NCBI GenBank assembly: GCA_017305715.1 | Contig: JAFKKG010000014.1 | Coordinates: 215,114 to 279,113, forward strand | Direction of reading: 5' to 3' | Length of the DNA stretch: 64,000 nucleotides | Source: Hyphomicrobiales bacterium | GTDB lineage: Bacteria > Pseudomonadota > Alphaproteobacteria > Rhizobiales > Xanthobacteraceae | Part shown: in pieces, positions 1 to 8,718 of the stretch | Numbering within the stretch: the first letter of the stretch is position 1 | Layout of the letters: the number at the start of each line of letters is the position of its first letter | Position numbers and translations under genes: made by a program | The notes under the pieces: model-generated | The model's input: only the letters and a program-made list of their open reading frames with translations | What the model was told of the DNA's origin: nothing | The model's database searches: none

Positions 1-268
1 ACTGCGTCAGCGTCCATTCCGGGCGGTTGAGCGACCAGACGCCGATCCGCGCGCCGCGTTCGAGGCCAAGCGCGAGAAAGCCGGCTGCCAGCGCATCGAC
101 GCGCGCCGCAAATTCCCTCCACGTCCAGCGGACATGATGGCTAGGCGACACCAGCGCCTCGCGGCTACCCCAGCGCCGCACCGCAAGATCGAGGCTTTGG
201 CCGATGGTGTCGCCCAGCAGCGGTGCGTCGGAGGTGCCGCAAACGTAACTGGCTGCTGGTTCGGTCAA
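1..268 (-). CDS. AMP-dependent acyl-CoA synthetase, N-terminal part (cut by window edge)
   Basis: The first 89 codons of a gene that runs off the left edge. The translated stretch matches the N-terminal region of AMP-binding acyl-CoA ligases: a residue run like RWTWREF, then a helix ending in LALGLERGARIGVWSLNRPEW, the typical opening of the adenylation domain. These enzymes activate a carboxylic acid to acyl-AMP and then acyl-CoA. The ATP-binding signature lies outside the window, so the substrate cannot be judged. I chose the TTG start at 268 because a GGAG ribosome site lies about 8 bases upstream and the protein similarity begins soon after it. Confidence 0.85.
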   Translation of the reverse strand, partial: MTEPAASYVCGTSDAPLLGDTIGQSLDLAVRRWGSREALVSPSHHVRWTWREFAARVDALAAGFLALGLERGARIGVWSLNRPEWTLTQ

Positions 269-313
269 ATCGGATCTCCAGGCATTGAGAGAAAGCATAT
301 ACCGCAAACGGTG

Positions 314-346
314 CCGTTCCCTCCCCCGCAAGGGGGGAGGGAACGG
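314..346. repeat. Palindromic repeat of the CCCTCCCCC type
   Basis: A 14-base arm at 314-327 pairs with 333-346 around a short GCAAG loop. It lies between the acyl-CoA synthetase start and the serine hydrolase stop codon. It resembles the dispersed palindromes seen elsewhere in this window and has no T-run, so it looks more like a repeat than a strong terminator. Confidence 0.75.
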
Positions 347-373
347 AGGGAGCGCTGCGTGAAGCGAGCGCGA

Positions 374-1567
374 TCACGCCGCCTTCTGGCCGCTGCCGGC
401 ATCGAGGCCGGCATAGATGCCGCGCTCGAAGGCTGCGAAGGCGTCGAGGCATTTGTGGTCGGCGAACGGAAACACCTGCATCAGGATCACGCCCGAGATG
501 TTGCGCACCGGGTCGATCCAGAAATAGGTGTTGGCAAGCCCGGCCCAGAACAGGCTGCCGGGGCTGCGGCCTTCCGGTGTCTTGGCGGTGTTGATCAGGA
601 AGCTGAGCCCCCATTTCTTCACCATGCCGGGGAACAGGTCGACATCGTTGGTGTAGGCCGGCGCCACCGTGGTCATCTTGTCGACGTTGATGTCGCCGAT
701 GTTGTTCTGGCCCATCAACGCGACCGTCTCCGGCTTCAGCACCTGGTTGCCGTTGCCGCGGCCTTTGTTGAGAATCATCTGGGTGAACTTGATGTAGTCG
801 GGTGCCGTGCCGTAGAGGCCGCCGCCACCCATGTGGAATTCCGGATTCTGTTCGAGCTCGAACGGCATCGGCGCCAGCGAGCCGTCTTCGCCGCGGGCAT
901 GCGCGCCGACCAGGCGCTTGCGCTGGGAGTCGCCGATCTTGAAGCCGGTGTCGTTCATGCCGAGCGGCGCGAACATGTGGTCGCGCAGATAGGCGTCCAG
1001 CCGCTGGCCGCTCACCGCCTCGATCGCCTTGCCGACGAAATCGATATTGGTGCCGTATTCCCAGCGCGTGCCGGGGTCGCTCATGACCGGTGTCTTCAAG
1101 GCGGCGTTGAGGCAGGAGATGATTCCGGGCGTGCCGGTCTTCTCCAGATACTTGCCGAGGTCGCCGTTCCACATGTCGTAGGCGAAGCCCGCGGTGTGGG
1201 TCATCAACTGGCGCAGCGTGATCGGGTTTTTGGCCGGACGCAGTTTCGGTTCGCCCTTGGCATCGAAGCCTTCCAGCACCTGTGGCGAGGCCAGATCGGG
1301 CAACAGCTTGCCGATCGGTTCATCGAGCTTGAGCTTGCCCTGCTCGACGAGCTGCATGCACGCCGCCGTGGTGACCGCCTTCGTCATCGAAGCGATCCAG
1401 AACACGCTGTCGGTGGTCATGGCGTCGTCCTTGGCCAGGTCGCGCTTGCCGAACGCGCCCTGGTAGATCACCTCATTGCCGGTCGCCGCGACAGCGACCA
1501 CGCCGGGGATCTCCTTCGCATCGGATCTCTGACGCAGGGACTGATCGATCTGAGCTTTGCTTTGCAT
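374..1567 (-). CDS. Serine hydrolase of the beta-lactamase / class C family
   Basis: A 397-residue protein of the beta-lactamase-like serine hydrolase superfamily (esterase, DD-peptidase or EstB-type). The nucleophile motif S-M-T-K is at residues 60-63 and a Y-G-T-N motif at 171-174 fits the second active-site element. A conserved LRQLMTHTAGF stretch lies near residue 120. No signal peptide is evident, so it is probably cytoplasmic, which favours an esterase role over antibiotic resistance. The gene stands alone, transcribed toward the acyl-CoA synthetase. The substrate is unknown. Confidence 0.88.
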   Translation of the reverse strand: MQSKAQIDQSLRQRSDAKEIPGVVAVAATGNEVIYQGAFGKRDLAKDDAMTTDSVFWIASMTKAVTTAACMQLVEQGKLKLDEPIGKLLPDLASPQVLEGFDAKGEPKLRPAKNPITLRQLMTHTAGFAYDMWNGDLGKYLEKTGTPGIISCLNAALKTPVMSDPGTRWEYGTNIDFVGKAIEAVSGQRLDAYLRDHMFAPLGMNDTGFKIGDSQRKRLVGAHARGEDGSLAPMPFELEQNPEFHMGGGGLYGTAPDYIKFTQMILNKGRGNGNQVLKPETVALMGQNNIGDINVDKMTTVAPAYTNDVDLFPGMVKKWGLSFLINTAKTPEGRSPGSLFWAGLANTYFWIDPVRNISGVILMQVFPFADHKCLDAFAAFERGIYAGLDAGSGQKAA

Positions 1568-1907
1568 GGGTCACCTCCCGTTTGTTGTTATGGAGTGGTG
1601 CGATCTTCCTCCGGGCGATCCGATCCGGCAAGCGGTCGCGGCGCCTGGCCGGCGATGTCGCGTTCTCGTGATGGGCCGGCGTTCAACGAGGCGGACGACA
1701 CAAAACTGCAACACTCCGCCACAATTTGCGGCGGGCGGCGCGCGAGAGCGGTGACCGCCATGGGCATAAACGATAAGTTGATTCGAGAATCATTTCAGAC
1801 CCCGAATTTTTACAGTAAGACATTCAGATTCCAGCGGAAATGCCGCCTCCGCGACTGGATGATTTGATGAAAATGGTTGCTATTTCCGCAAGCGCGAGGA
1901 TGCCGCG
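1568..1907. other. Intergenic region with divergent promoters
   Basis: This 340-base stretch separates the serine hydrolase (minus) from the small protein gene (plus). I see no convincing gene in it. It contains a perfect 14-base palindrome at 1779-1792, listed separately. Confidence 0.6.
1779..1792. promoter_or_regulatory. Perfect palindrome, possible operator
   Basis: TGATTC-GA-GAATCA is a perfect dyad. It also contains two overlapping GANTC sites, the CcrM methylation target in alphaproteobacteria. It lies about 115 bases before the small gene at 1908. Function is inferred only from symmetry and position. Confidence 0.35.
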
Positions 1908-2225
1908 ATGATCTCGACCTGGAGTGAATGGAAGCGTTATCCCCGCGCCGGACGCGGCGAGAATATCGAGGCGCCGATCAGCCCCGGTATCTATGAGGTC
2001 CGCATTGCCGGCACTGGCGCGCTGCACTCGTTCGGCGCGGTTGAAAATGTCGCGGTGGCGCTGGCGCAGCTGCAAGTCGGTTCCAAATCCTGGTTCTCGC
2101 GCCGCGACACCAAATTGCCCGATCTCGAATACCGGACCTGCGCCACGTCGTCGCGGGCCGATGCCAAGGCGGCCGCGGAGCGCATGATCGGCCGCCGCGA
2201 AACCTATATGAGCGGCGCCGCCTGA
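1908..2225 (+). CDS. Small conserved hypothetical protein (105 aa)
   Basis: A 105-residue, basic, soluble protein that I do not assign to a function. It begins MISTWSEWKRYPRAG and contains a segment resembling a small beta domain (SPGIYEVR, then a GALHSFG turn), followed by an Ala-rich helix rich in R and K near the C-terminus. A GAGGA-like ribosome site precedes the ATG. Codon use is the same high-GC style as the neighbours, which supports a real gene. No signal peptide or membrane segment is seen. Confidence 0.7.
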   Translation: MISTWSEWKRYPRAGRGENIEAPISPGIYEVRIAGTGALHSFGAVENVAVALAQLQVGSKSWFSRRDTKLPDLEYRTCATSSRADAKAAAERMIGRRETYMSGAA

Positions 2226-2341
2226 CGGCTCCGCGCAGGCCTTCAATATAGCTTGAGGCTGCTGCGCGTTTGCGGCCGGTGCATTGCTGGCGGATTGGGC
2301 CTATATTCGGATCAATACCCCAAAATCCGAGGAGTTACGCC

Positions 2342-3835
2342 ATGAACCCGCCCGTCGCCGCTCGCGCTTCGCAATCCGCGCCCTCCCTGCGCGACCGCCT
2401 GAAGGATCCCTCGCTGCTGCGCGAGCAGTGCTATATCGACGGCGCCTGGACCGGGAAGGCGTCAAAGCCGGTGACCAATCCGGTCAATGGCGTCGAGCTT
2501 GCGAAAATACCGGTCCTGAGCACCACCGAGACGACGCAGGCCGTCGAAGCCGCCGAGCGCGCGTTTCCGGCGTGGGCCAAACTGACCGCAAAGGCGCGTT
2601 CCAACATCCTGCGCAAATGGTTCGACCTGATCATCGCCAACCGCGAGGATATCGCGCTGATCCTGACCTCCGAGCAAGGCAAGCCGCTGGCGGAAGCGCT
2701 CGGCGAGGTCGATATCGGCGCCGCCTATGTCGAATTTTTTGCGGAAGAAGCCCGCCGCGTCTATGGCGAAACCATTCCGACCCAGCGCGCGGATGCGCGT
2801 CTGCTCGCGATCAAGCAGCCGATCGGCGTCTGCGGCGCGATCACGCCGTGGAATTTCCCCTGCTCCATGATCACCCGGAAGGTCTCGCCGGCGCTGGCCG
2901 CGGGCTGCACCGTCGTGCTCAAGCCCGCCAATGAAACGCCGCTGACGGCGCTGGCGCTGGTCGCGCTCGCCGAAAAGGCCGGCGTGCCGAAGGGCGTGTT
3001 CAACATTCTGACCGGCAATTCCTCCGCGATCGGCAAGGTATTGTGCGAGCATCCCGCCGTGCGCTTCGTCGGCTTCACCGGATCGACCGAAGTCGGCAAG
3101 ATCCTGTACCAGCAGGCGGCCGTCGGCGTGAAGAAGCTCGGTCTCGAGCTCGGCGGCAACGCGCCGTTCGTGGTGTTCGATGACGCCGATATCGATGCCG
3201 CCGTCGAAGGCGCCATCGTCTCGAAGTTCCGCAACATGGGCCAGACCTGCGTCTGCGCCAACCGCATCTACGCCCAGGACAAGATCTACGATGCGTTCGT
3301 CGAAAAGCTTTCGGCCAAGGTCGCGGCGATGAAGATCGGCGACGGTACGGAGCAGGGCGTCACGCAGGGCCCGCTGATCAACATGGAAGCGATCGACAAG
3401 GTCGAAAAGCACATCGCGGATGCGGTCAAGGGCGGCGCCAAGATCGTCACCGGCGGCAAGCGCCATGCGCTCGGCGGCAGCTTCTTCGAGCCGACGGTGC
3501 TCGCCAACGTCAAGCCCGACGCGCTGGTCGCGCATGAAGAGACGTTCGGACCGCTGGCGCCGGTGTTCCGCTTTAAGGACGAGGCCGACGTGATCGCGAT
3601 GTGCAACGCCTCGCCGTTCGGCCTGGCGTCGTATTTCTATTCGCGCGATCTCGGCCGGGTCTGGCGGGTCGCCGAAGCGCTGGAGTCCGGCATGGTCGGC
3701 GTCAACACCGGGCTGATCACCACCGAAGTCGCCCCCTTCGGCGGCGTCAAGGAGTCAGGCCTCGGCCGCGAAGGCTCGCATCACGGCATGGAAGAATATG
3801 TTGAGATCAAATACGTGATGATGGCGGGGATTTGA
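2342..3835 (+). CDS. gabD: NAD(P)-dependent succinate-semialdehyde dehydrogenase family protein
   Basis: A 497-residue aldehyde dehydrogenase, best matching the succinate-semialdehyde dehydrogenase (GabD) group, which oxidises succinate semialdehyde to succinate at the end of the GABA shunt. The catalytic base is E269 in LGLELGG and the nucleophile is C303 in GQTCVCANR. The second Cys (C305) gives the C-x-C pair typical of GabD. The NAD-binding FTGSTEVGK motif lies near 244-253. I chose the ATG at 2342 because a GGAG site sits about 8 bases upstream, whereas an earlier in-frame codon at 2270 has none. No gabT is adjacent, so the physiological substrate stays open. Confidence 0.9.
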   Translation: MNPPVAARASQSAPSLRDRLKDPSLLREQCYIDGAWTGKASKPVTNPVNGVELAKIPVLSTTETTQAVEAAERAFPAWAKLTAKARSNILRKWFDLIIANREDIALILTSEQGKPLAEALGEVDIGAAYVEFFAEEARRVYGETIPTQRADARLLAIKQPIGVCGAITPWNFPCSMITRKVSPALAAGCTVVLKPANETPLTALALVALAEKAGVPKGVFNILTGNSSAIGKVLCEHPAVRFVGFTGSTEVGKILYQQAAVGVKKLGLELGGNAPFVVFDDADIDAAVEGAIVSKFRNMGQTCVCANRIYAQDKIYDAFVEKLSAKVAAMKIGDGTEQGVTQGPLINMEAIDKVEKHIADAVKGGAKIVTGGKRHALGGSFFEPTVLANVKPDALVAHEETFGPLAPVFRFKDEADVIAMCNASPFGLASYFYSRDLGRVWRVAEALESGMVGVNTGLITTEVAPFGGVKESGLGREGSHHGMEEYVEIKYVMMAGI

Positions 3836-3842
3836 TCGCGTC

Positions 3843-3862
3843 GCCCCGGCGAACGCCGGGGC
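3843..3862. repeat. Short GC palindrome of the dispersed GTCGCCCCGGCGAA-type family
   Basis: GCCCCGGC at 3843-3850 pairs with GCCGGGGC at 3855-3862, followed by CCCATA. The same core recurs near 10696, 34300, 61530 and 63801. It sits between two convergent genes and could also aid termination. Confidence 0.7.
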
Positions 3863-3901
3863 CCATAACCCGGTCGCCTGTTGCAGGAGCGGGTGTGACG
3901 T

Positions 3902-4936
3902 TCAAAGCCCATCCAGAAACTGCTTCAGCCGCGGCGCCCATTTATGGGCGTCGAGGCCGGAGGCGGAATGGCCGAGTTCGCTGTCGAGCAGGAAATAATC
4001 GGCGTCGACGCCGGCGGCCTTCAGCCCCTGCATCACGCCGGGCGCGATATCGGGCGGAAACAGTTTATCCGTCCGCGACAGCACGAACAGCACCTTCGAT
4101 TTGATCTTGCCGAATTGCGCCGTCACATCGAAGCCGCGCAGCGCTTTCGCCAGGATGATCAGCGAATTGGCGTCGAAGCCGGAGGCCCAGCGCGCCGCCT
4201 CTTCGCGGATCGCGGCTTCGATGTGCGTGGGATCGGACATCGTCGCCTTCAGCCGGTCCTCGATGCCGTAGGTCTTCAGGGTGGCGATGCGAATCTCGGT
4301 CATGGTCGCCTCGACGCCGCCGCGATCGTAATAATCGCCGCCGTTCCAGTTCGGGTCGTTCGACAGCGATGCGAGCAGCCGCGCGACATTCCCCTCGGAC
4401 CGTTCGCGCGGCACCAGCGGCGAGGTGACGATGGCGGCGATGCCCTTCATCGCATCGGGATAGTTGACCGCCCATTGAAAGGCCTGGAACCCGCCATAGG
4501 ACGGACCGACGATCGCAACCAGCCTGTCGATGCCGAGATGGTCGAGCAGCCGCCGCTGGGTGCCGACGATGTCGCTGACATTGATGTCAGGGAAGCGCGG
4601 GCCGTAGGGCTGGCCGGTGGTGGGGTCAATGCTGGCGGCATTGGTCGATCCGTAGGACGAACCCAGCATGTTCGGGCAGATCGCGAAATAGCGGCGGGTA
4701 TCCACCGCCTTGCCGGGACCCACCAGCTCGTTCCAGCTGCCTTCGCCGGTCGAGCCGCCGGGGTCGATCATCTGCGGGCCGCTGGTGTTGCCGTGCGTGA
4801 TCAGCACAGCATTGCCGCGATCGGGCGCCAGCGTGCCGAGCGTCGCATAGCCGATGGTGACCTCGGGCAGCACGATGCCGCTCTGCAGGCGGTAGTTGCT
4901 GAAGGAGAATGTCTTCGTGCTGGATTGTCCGGTCAT
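3902..4936 (-). CDS. Alpha/beta hydrolase of the homoserine O-acetyltransferase-like (MetX) family
   Basis: A 344-residue alpha/beta hydrolase with the long-loop layout of MetX-type acyltransferases. The nucleophile elbow is GPSYGG with Ser146. A later Asp (in LSRTDKLFPP) and a His (in SELGHSASG) complete a plausible triad. The N-terminal sheet begins with FSFSNYRLQSG and an HGNTSG oxyanion segment near residue 48. True MetX makes O-acetylhomoserine for methionine synthesis. The neighbours give no methionine context, so this may be a related hydrolase of unknown substrate. It lies 26 bases downstream of the SulP gene on the same strand. Confidence 0.85.
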   Translation of the reverse strand: MTGQSSTKTFSFSNYRLQSGIVLPEVTIGYATLGTLAPDRGNAVLITHGNTSGPQMIDPGGSTGEGSWNELVGPGKAVDTRRYFAICPNMLGSSYGSTNAASIDPTTGQPYGPRFPDINVSDIVGTQRRLLDHLGIDRLVAIVGPSYGGFQAFQWAVNYPDAMKGIAAIVTSPLVPRERSEGNVARLLASLSNDPNWNGGDYYDRGGVEATMTEIRIATLKTYGIEDRLKATMSDPTHIEAAIREEAARWASGFDANSLIILAKALRGFDVTAQFGKIKSKVLFVLSRTDKLFPPDIAPGVMQGLKAAGVDADYFLLDSELGHSASGLDAHKWAPRLKQFLDGL

Positions 4937-4962
4937 GTCAAGATTCTCCCAATGAGGCCGGC

Positions 4963-7164
4963 CTAACGCCTGAGCACGGCGATGGTACGGCTGTTGAAGC
5001 TCAATCGCTCCGCCAGGACGGAAACGAAATAGGTCAGCAATTTGTAGCTCAGCTCGGGATGTTCGGCCTTGATGGCTTCGAACTGTTGCCGGTTCAGCAC
5101 ATAGAGCACGCTGGAAGTTTCGGCCTGGATGGTCGCGCTGCGCGGCGCGTGCGCAACAAGCCCCATTTCGCCGATCGTCGTATAGCGTCCCAGGCTCCGC
5201 AACCGTGTGAAGTGTCCCTCTTCATCCGCCATCATGATCCCGATGCGCCCATCCACGATGAAGAGCATCGAGTCGGCGTCGTCGCCGACGCGGGCGATGA
5301 TGTCGCCGGCTTCGACCTCGAGGCGCTGGCAGTGGCGGATCAATTCCTCGGCGTCATCCTCGCTACCCAGAATTTGGGTGAACCAGTCGCGCAGATTGGC
5401 TTCCTCGTGCTCCAGCCCCTGGTGCTGGGCGATGATCTCGTTCTCGCATCGCTCCAGGGCATGATCCAGATCTGGAGCCACGTTTACTTCGTCTGAGATG
5501 AATTCGCTCGACCGCAGGACCGTCTCGACCATGGCCGACATGTGAACCAGCACCAGCTTCACGCCCAAATCATGGGCGCGGCGCTTGATCTGCGCAAAAC
5601 TGTAGGCAGCGGAGGAATCGATGCCGGTGACAAGCTTGAAATCGAAGACGAGATAGCGGCACTCCGGATGATCCGCGAGCAGCGTCTTGACGTGCTGGTA
5701 AAGTCCGTTTGCCGATCCGAAGAACAGATAACTCTGCAAATTGAGGCCGCGGATCTTTCCGCCGTGGGCGGTGAGGACTTCCTGATCGTCGCGGGAGCGA
5801 TCCAGCGAGCTGCGATATTCGGCGCCGTCGAAACTGTACTTGATCGTTTCGACACGCGCCGCGCTCAGCGCGAAGGTGGCGCAGCCGATCACGACGCCGA
5901 TCAGAACGCCGGCGACGAAGCCCCATTGCAGGATGATGACGATGATCGCCAGCAGCGACACATATTCGGTCCTGGTCAGGCGCCGCCAGGATTCGATGGT
6001 CCATTTGTGCAGCTGGTCTGCGCCCAGATAGAGCAGCAGGCCGCCGAGCACGAATTTCGGCATGTAGCCGAGCAGGACAGGCGCGACCGCCAGCATCAGC
6101 GCCGAGACCGCGGCCACCGTCAGGCCGGAAAGCCGGCCGGTCCCGCCGCTGTTGAAGTTGAGGATGGTGCGGCTGACCGAGATGCAGCCGGGATAGCCGC
6201 CAAACGCGCCCGACAGGATGTTGGCGAAACCGGCGACGTTCAATTCCCGCTCGAGATTGGCCTCGCGGTGCGCGGCAACCTCGATGCCTGCGGTGTTGAA
6301 CAGCGTGCTCGACGCCGCGACAAAGATGACGGCGACGAGATTGCCGAGCAGATCGGGCAAGGCGTGCCAGGGATATTGCGCGATATTGGCCGCACTCCAC
6401 GGCAACAGGAAGCTGACGTCCGGCGGCGGTTGAAATGTCCATCCAGAGGCCTGCGCACCGGCCACGGTAAAGCCCGCCAGCTGAAAGACGATATGCGCAA
6501 TGATCACGCCTCCGACCAGCATGGCCGGCAGGCCAACCCGCGTGCGGCTGCGGTGCCAGGTCAGATACAGGGCCAGCGCCATGGCGCAGGCCGCCGCCAA
6601 TTCGGACAAGGTCAGGATGTTGGCGAACCGGTCGAGCGTGGCCCATTGCAGGCGATAGCCGGTGATGACGCGGATTGCTCCCAGGATGATCAGGCATGCC
6701 GTTGCCCCGAGAAACCCGCCCACGACGGGATACGGCACGTAGCGGATGGCGCGCCCCATCCGCGTCACCCCGAAGCCGCACAGCACGATCCCGGTGACGA
6801 TGGCAGAAAGACCCAGTGTCATCAGCGTCGGCGCCAGCACGGGCGCCGAAGCATTGCCGGCGAGGATGTGTTCGACCAGGGACGACGCCAATATTCCGGT
6901 CATCGCGGCCGTCGAATTTTCGGGGGCTGCGATGGCGAACGGGAACGAGCTTCCGGCCGCGACGACCGCGGCGAGGATGGCCGAGGAGATGAAGGTCGCG
7001 GCGATGCCGTAGCCGAGATAGGGCGCCAGCGGTCCGGTGAAAATCAGCAGCGAATAGGACAGGCCAAAGGTAATCGTCAGGACACTGGCGGCGCTGCCGC
7101 CGAGAATGTCATTGAAAGCACTCCGAACCAACTCCGGTTCGGCTCTGAGAGATCGGCTGACCAC
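4963..7164 (-). CDS. SulP-family anion transporter with STAS and cyclic-nucleotide-binding domains
   Basis: A 733-residue membrane protein. Residues about 15-430 form the multi-helix SulP transport core, which usually moves sulfate, bicarbonate or dicarboxylates. About 455-560 is a STAS domain (LVFDFKLVTGIDSSAAYSF). About 590-720 is a cyclic-nucleotide-binding domain with a phosphate-cassette-like GEMGLVAHAPRSAT. Fusion of the sensory domain to a SulP-STAS protein suggests that transport responds to cAMP or cGMP, but this is inferred. The start codon is GTG at 7164, with a GAGG site somewhat far upstream. The transported ion cannot be read from the sequence. Confidence 0.9.
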   Translation of the reverse strand: MVSRSLRAEPELVRSAFNDILGGSAASVLTITFGLSYSLLIFTGPLAPYLGYGIAATFISSAILAAVVAAGSSFPFAIAAPENSTAAMTGILASSLVEHILAGNASAPVLAPTLMTLGLSAIVTGIVLCGFGVTRMGRAIRYVPYPVVGGFLGATACLIILGAIRVITGYRLQWATLDRFANILTLSELAAACAMALALYLTWHRSRTRVGLPAMLVGGVIIAHIVFQLAGFTVAGAQASGWTFQPPPDVSFLLPWSAANIAQYPWHALPDLLGNLVAVIFVAASSTLFNTAGIEVAAHREANLERELNVAGFANILSGAFGGYPGCISVSRTILNFNSGGTGRLSGLTVAAVSALMLAVAPVLLGYMPKFVLGGLLLYLGADQLHKWTIESWRRLTRTEYVSLLAIIVIILQWGFVAGVLIGVVIGCATFALSAARVETIKYSFDGAEYRSSLDRSRDDQEVLTAHGGKIRGLNLQSYLFFGSANGLYQHVKTLLADHPECRYLVFDFKLVTGIDSSAAYSFAQIKRRAHDLGVKLVLVHMSAMVETVLRSSEFISDEVNVAPDLDHALERCENEIIAQHQGLEHEEANLRDWFTQILGSEDDAEELIRHCQRLEVEAGDIIARVGDDADSMLFIVDGRIGIMMADEEGHFTRLRSLGRYTTIGEMGLVAHAPRSATIQAETSSVLYVLNRQQFEAIKAEHPELSYKLLTYFVSVLAERLSFNSRTIAVLRR

Positions 7165-7255
7165 GCGACACGTACCTCTGGCTCCCAGTGGTAGAGACCG
7201 CCGCGCGCGACGACAACATCATTTTTCCGACCGGCGCGGCGGCGCGGTGCGCCGG

Positions 7256-8062
7256 TCAGTCGTTGTCCATATCTCCCCCGAATGCGCCGTGGCGGCCGAT
7301 GCCGGACGCAAATCGTGCGGCGCCCGAGAGGGTTTCGCCGGACGCGATCACCTTCAGCCCGCCACGCATCTCGTTGGCGATCGCCTCTTTCTCCTCGAGG
7401 TCCCATTGCCGCAGCGCCGACAGCCGGTCGGCGCGCATGCAGGTCTGCGGGAAGGCTGCGATTTCCCGCGCCAGCGCGATCGCACGCGCGCACGCTTCGC
7501 CTCGGCCGACGACGCGATTGGCAAGGCCCATGCGAAAGGCCTCCTGCGCGCCGACCGGGCGCCCGGTGAGAATCAAATCGATGGCCTGGGAATGACCGAT
7601 CAGCCGCGGCAGGCGGATGGTACCGAGGTCGATCAGCGGCACGCCGAATCTGCGGCAGAAGATGCCGAAGGTGGCGTCCTCGGCGACGACGCGCATGTCG
7701 GCCCACAGCGCCAGTTCCATGCCGCCGGCCACCGCAAAGCCTTCCACGGCGGCGATCACGGGCTTTGACAGCCGCAGCCGGCTCGGGCCCATCGGTGCAA
7801 TCGAGTCGTGGCCGCCGATCTCGCGCTTCTTGTTGGGATCGCCCGCCGCCACTGCCTTGAGGTCGGCGCCGGCGCAGAAATAGCCGCCAGTGCCGGTGAA
7901 CACCGCGACCGATGCCGCTTCGTCGGCGTCGAACGCGAGAAAGGCATCGTAGAGTTTGCGCGCGGTCGCGCCATCGACGGCGTTGCGGCAATGCGGACGG
8001 TTGATGGAAACGATGGTCACCGGTCCATCGCGCTCGACGAGTACAGCATCGGCTTCGGTCAT
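7256..8062 (-). CDS. Crotonase / enoyl-CoA hydratase family protein
   Basis: A 268-residue crotonase-fold protein. The oxyanion-hole segments are clear: FCAGADLKAVAAG and FAVAGGMELALWAD. The glutamate in GGMEL aligns with the first catalytic Glu of enoyl-CoA hydratase. The second (in the QPE motif of the family) is missing: the corresponding stretch reads RRFGVPLIDLG and carries a few extra residues. It is therefore safer to call it a crotonase-like enzyme than a proven hydratase. It is 13 bases downstream of an acetyltransferase gene on the same strand and probably co-transcribed with it. Confidence 0.88.
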   Translation of the reverse strand: MTEADAVLVERDGPVTIVSINRPHCRNAVDGATARKLYDAFLAFDADEAASVAVFTGTGGYFCAGADLKAVAAGDPNKKREIGGHDSIAPMGPSRLRLSKPVIAAVEGFAVAGGMELALWADMRVVAEDATFGIFCRRFGVPLIDLGTIRLPRLIGHSQAIDLILTGRPVGAQEAFRMGLANRVVGRGEACARAIALAREIAAFPQTCMRADRLSALRQWDLEEKEAIANEMRGGLKVIASGETLSGAARFASGIGRHGAFGGDMDND

Positions 8063-8075
8063 GGCATCCTCTCCG

Positions 8076-8630
8076 CTAGTTTGGCTGGATCGTGTCGGCC
8101 TGTCGCTCGATCACCCAACGGTTGACCGCCTGGTGGAAATTGAGTGGTCCCGGCACGGTCATGTGGGTCTTGAGGTATTTGAAGCCGGCCTTCTGCAGCG
8201 TCCGGTTCGGCGCGACGTTGAAGGCGTTCGGCTCGCAGAACAGCCGCTTGAGTTTCAGTCGCTGGAAGTAGATGTCGACACTGCGCCGCACGCATTCGGC
8301 GCCGATACCTTGATGCCTGCGCTCCGGCTCGACCACGTGCAGATGCATGTTGGCCTGCTCGCCATACCGAATCTTGTCGGCGGTGGAAAAGCCGATCGTC
8401 CCGTCGCCCGACAGCCAGATCAGCAGAACGATATTTTTCTGCTCGACCGGCAGCGCGCATTGGTGCCGAAGGCGCTCGCGCCAGCTTTCCGCCGTGGGCA
8501 GGCGCGTGGGATCAACACCAAGGGTTTCGAGATGCTCCGGCGTCGATGTCTGGAAGTAATCGATGATGACGTCCACTTCCGTGTCAGTCATCTCCCTCAC
8601 CGCCAACGTCATCGGCTTCTCCCGCTTCAC
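8076..8630 (-). CDS. GNAT-family N-acetyltransferase
   Basis: A 184-residue protein with the GNAT fold. The acetyl-CoA-binding loop appears as RRHQGIGAE around residues 103-111, after the beta-4 strand MHLHVVEPE. The following PNAFNVAPNRTLQKAGFKYL segment fits motif B, where a side-chain N interacts with CoA and the second sheet strand begins. The acceptor substrate is unknown. A second ATG at codon 7 is an alternative start. It lies directly before the crotonase gene. Confidence 0.82.
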   Translation of the reverse strand: MKREKPMTLAVREMTDTEVDVIIDYFQTSTPEHLETLGVDPTRLPTAESWRERLRHQCALPVEQKNIVLLIWLSGDGTIGFSTADKIRYGEQANMHLHVVEPERRHQGIGAECVRRSVDIYFQRLKLKRLFCEPNAFNVAPNRTLQKAGFKYLKTHMTVPGPLNFHQAVNRWVIERQADTIQPN

Positions 8631-8718
8631 GCGGCCCGTTCGAAGGCCATATCTTGCGGGGGCGAGCCTAGCGTCTTGTGCCGGTCAATGCCATCGCAAG
8701 CGACGGCCCCGCACCGCG

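Noticed and set aside
134-1867. 577-codon open frame on the plus strand over the left end
   Set aside because: It covers the antisense of both the acyl-CoA synthetase start and the serine hydrolase and has no recognisable domain.
5542-7194. Long open frame on the plus strand opposite the SulP gene
   Set aside because: It is a mirror of the minus-strand gene in high-GC DNA, with Arg/Gln/Asp-rich low-complexity product and no family features.
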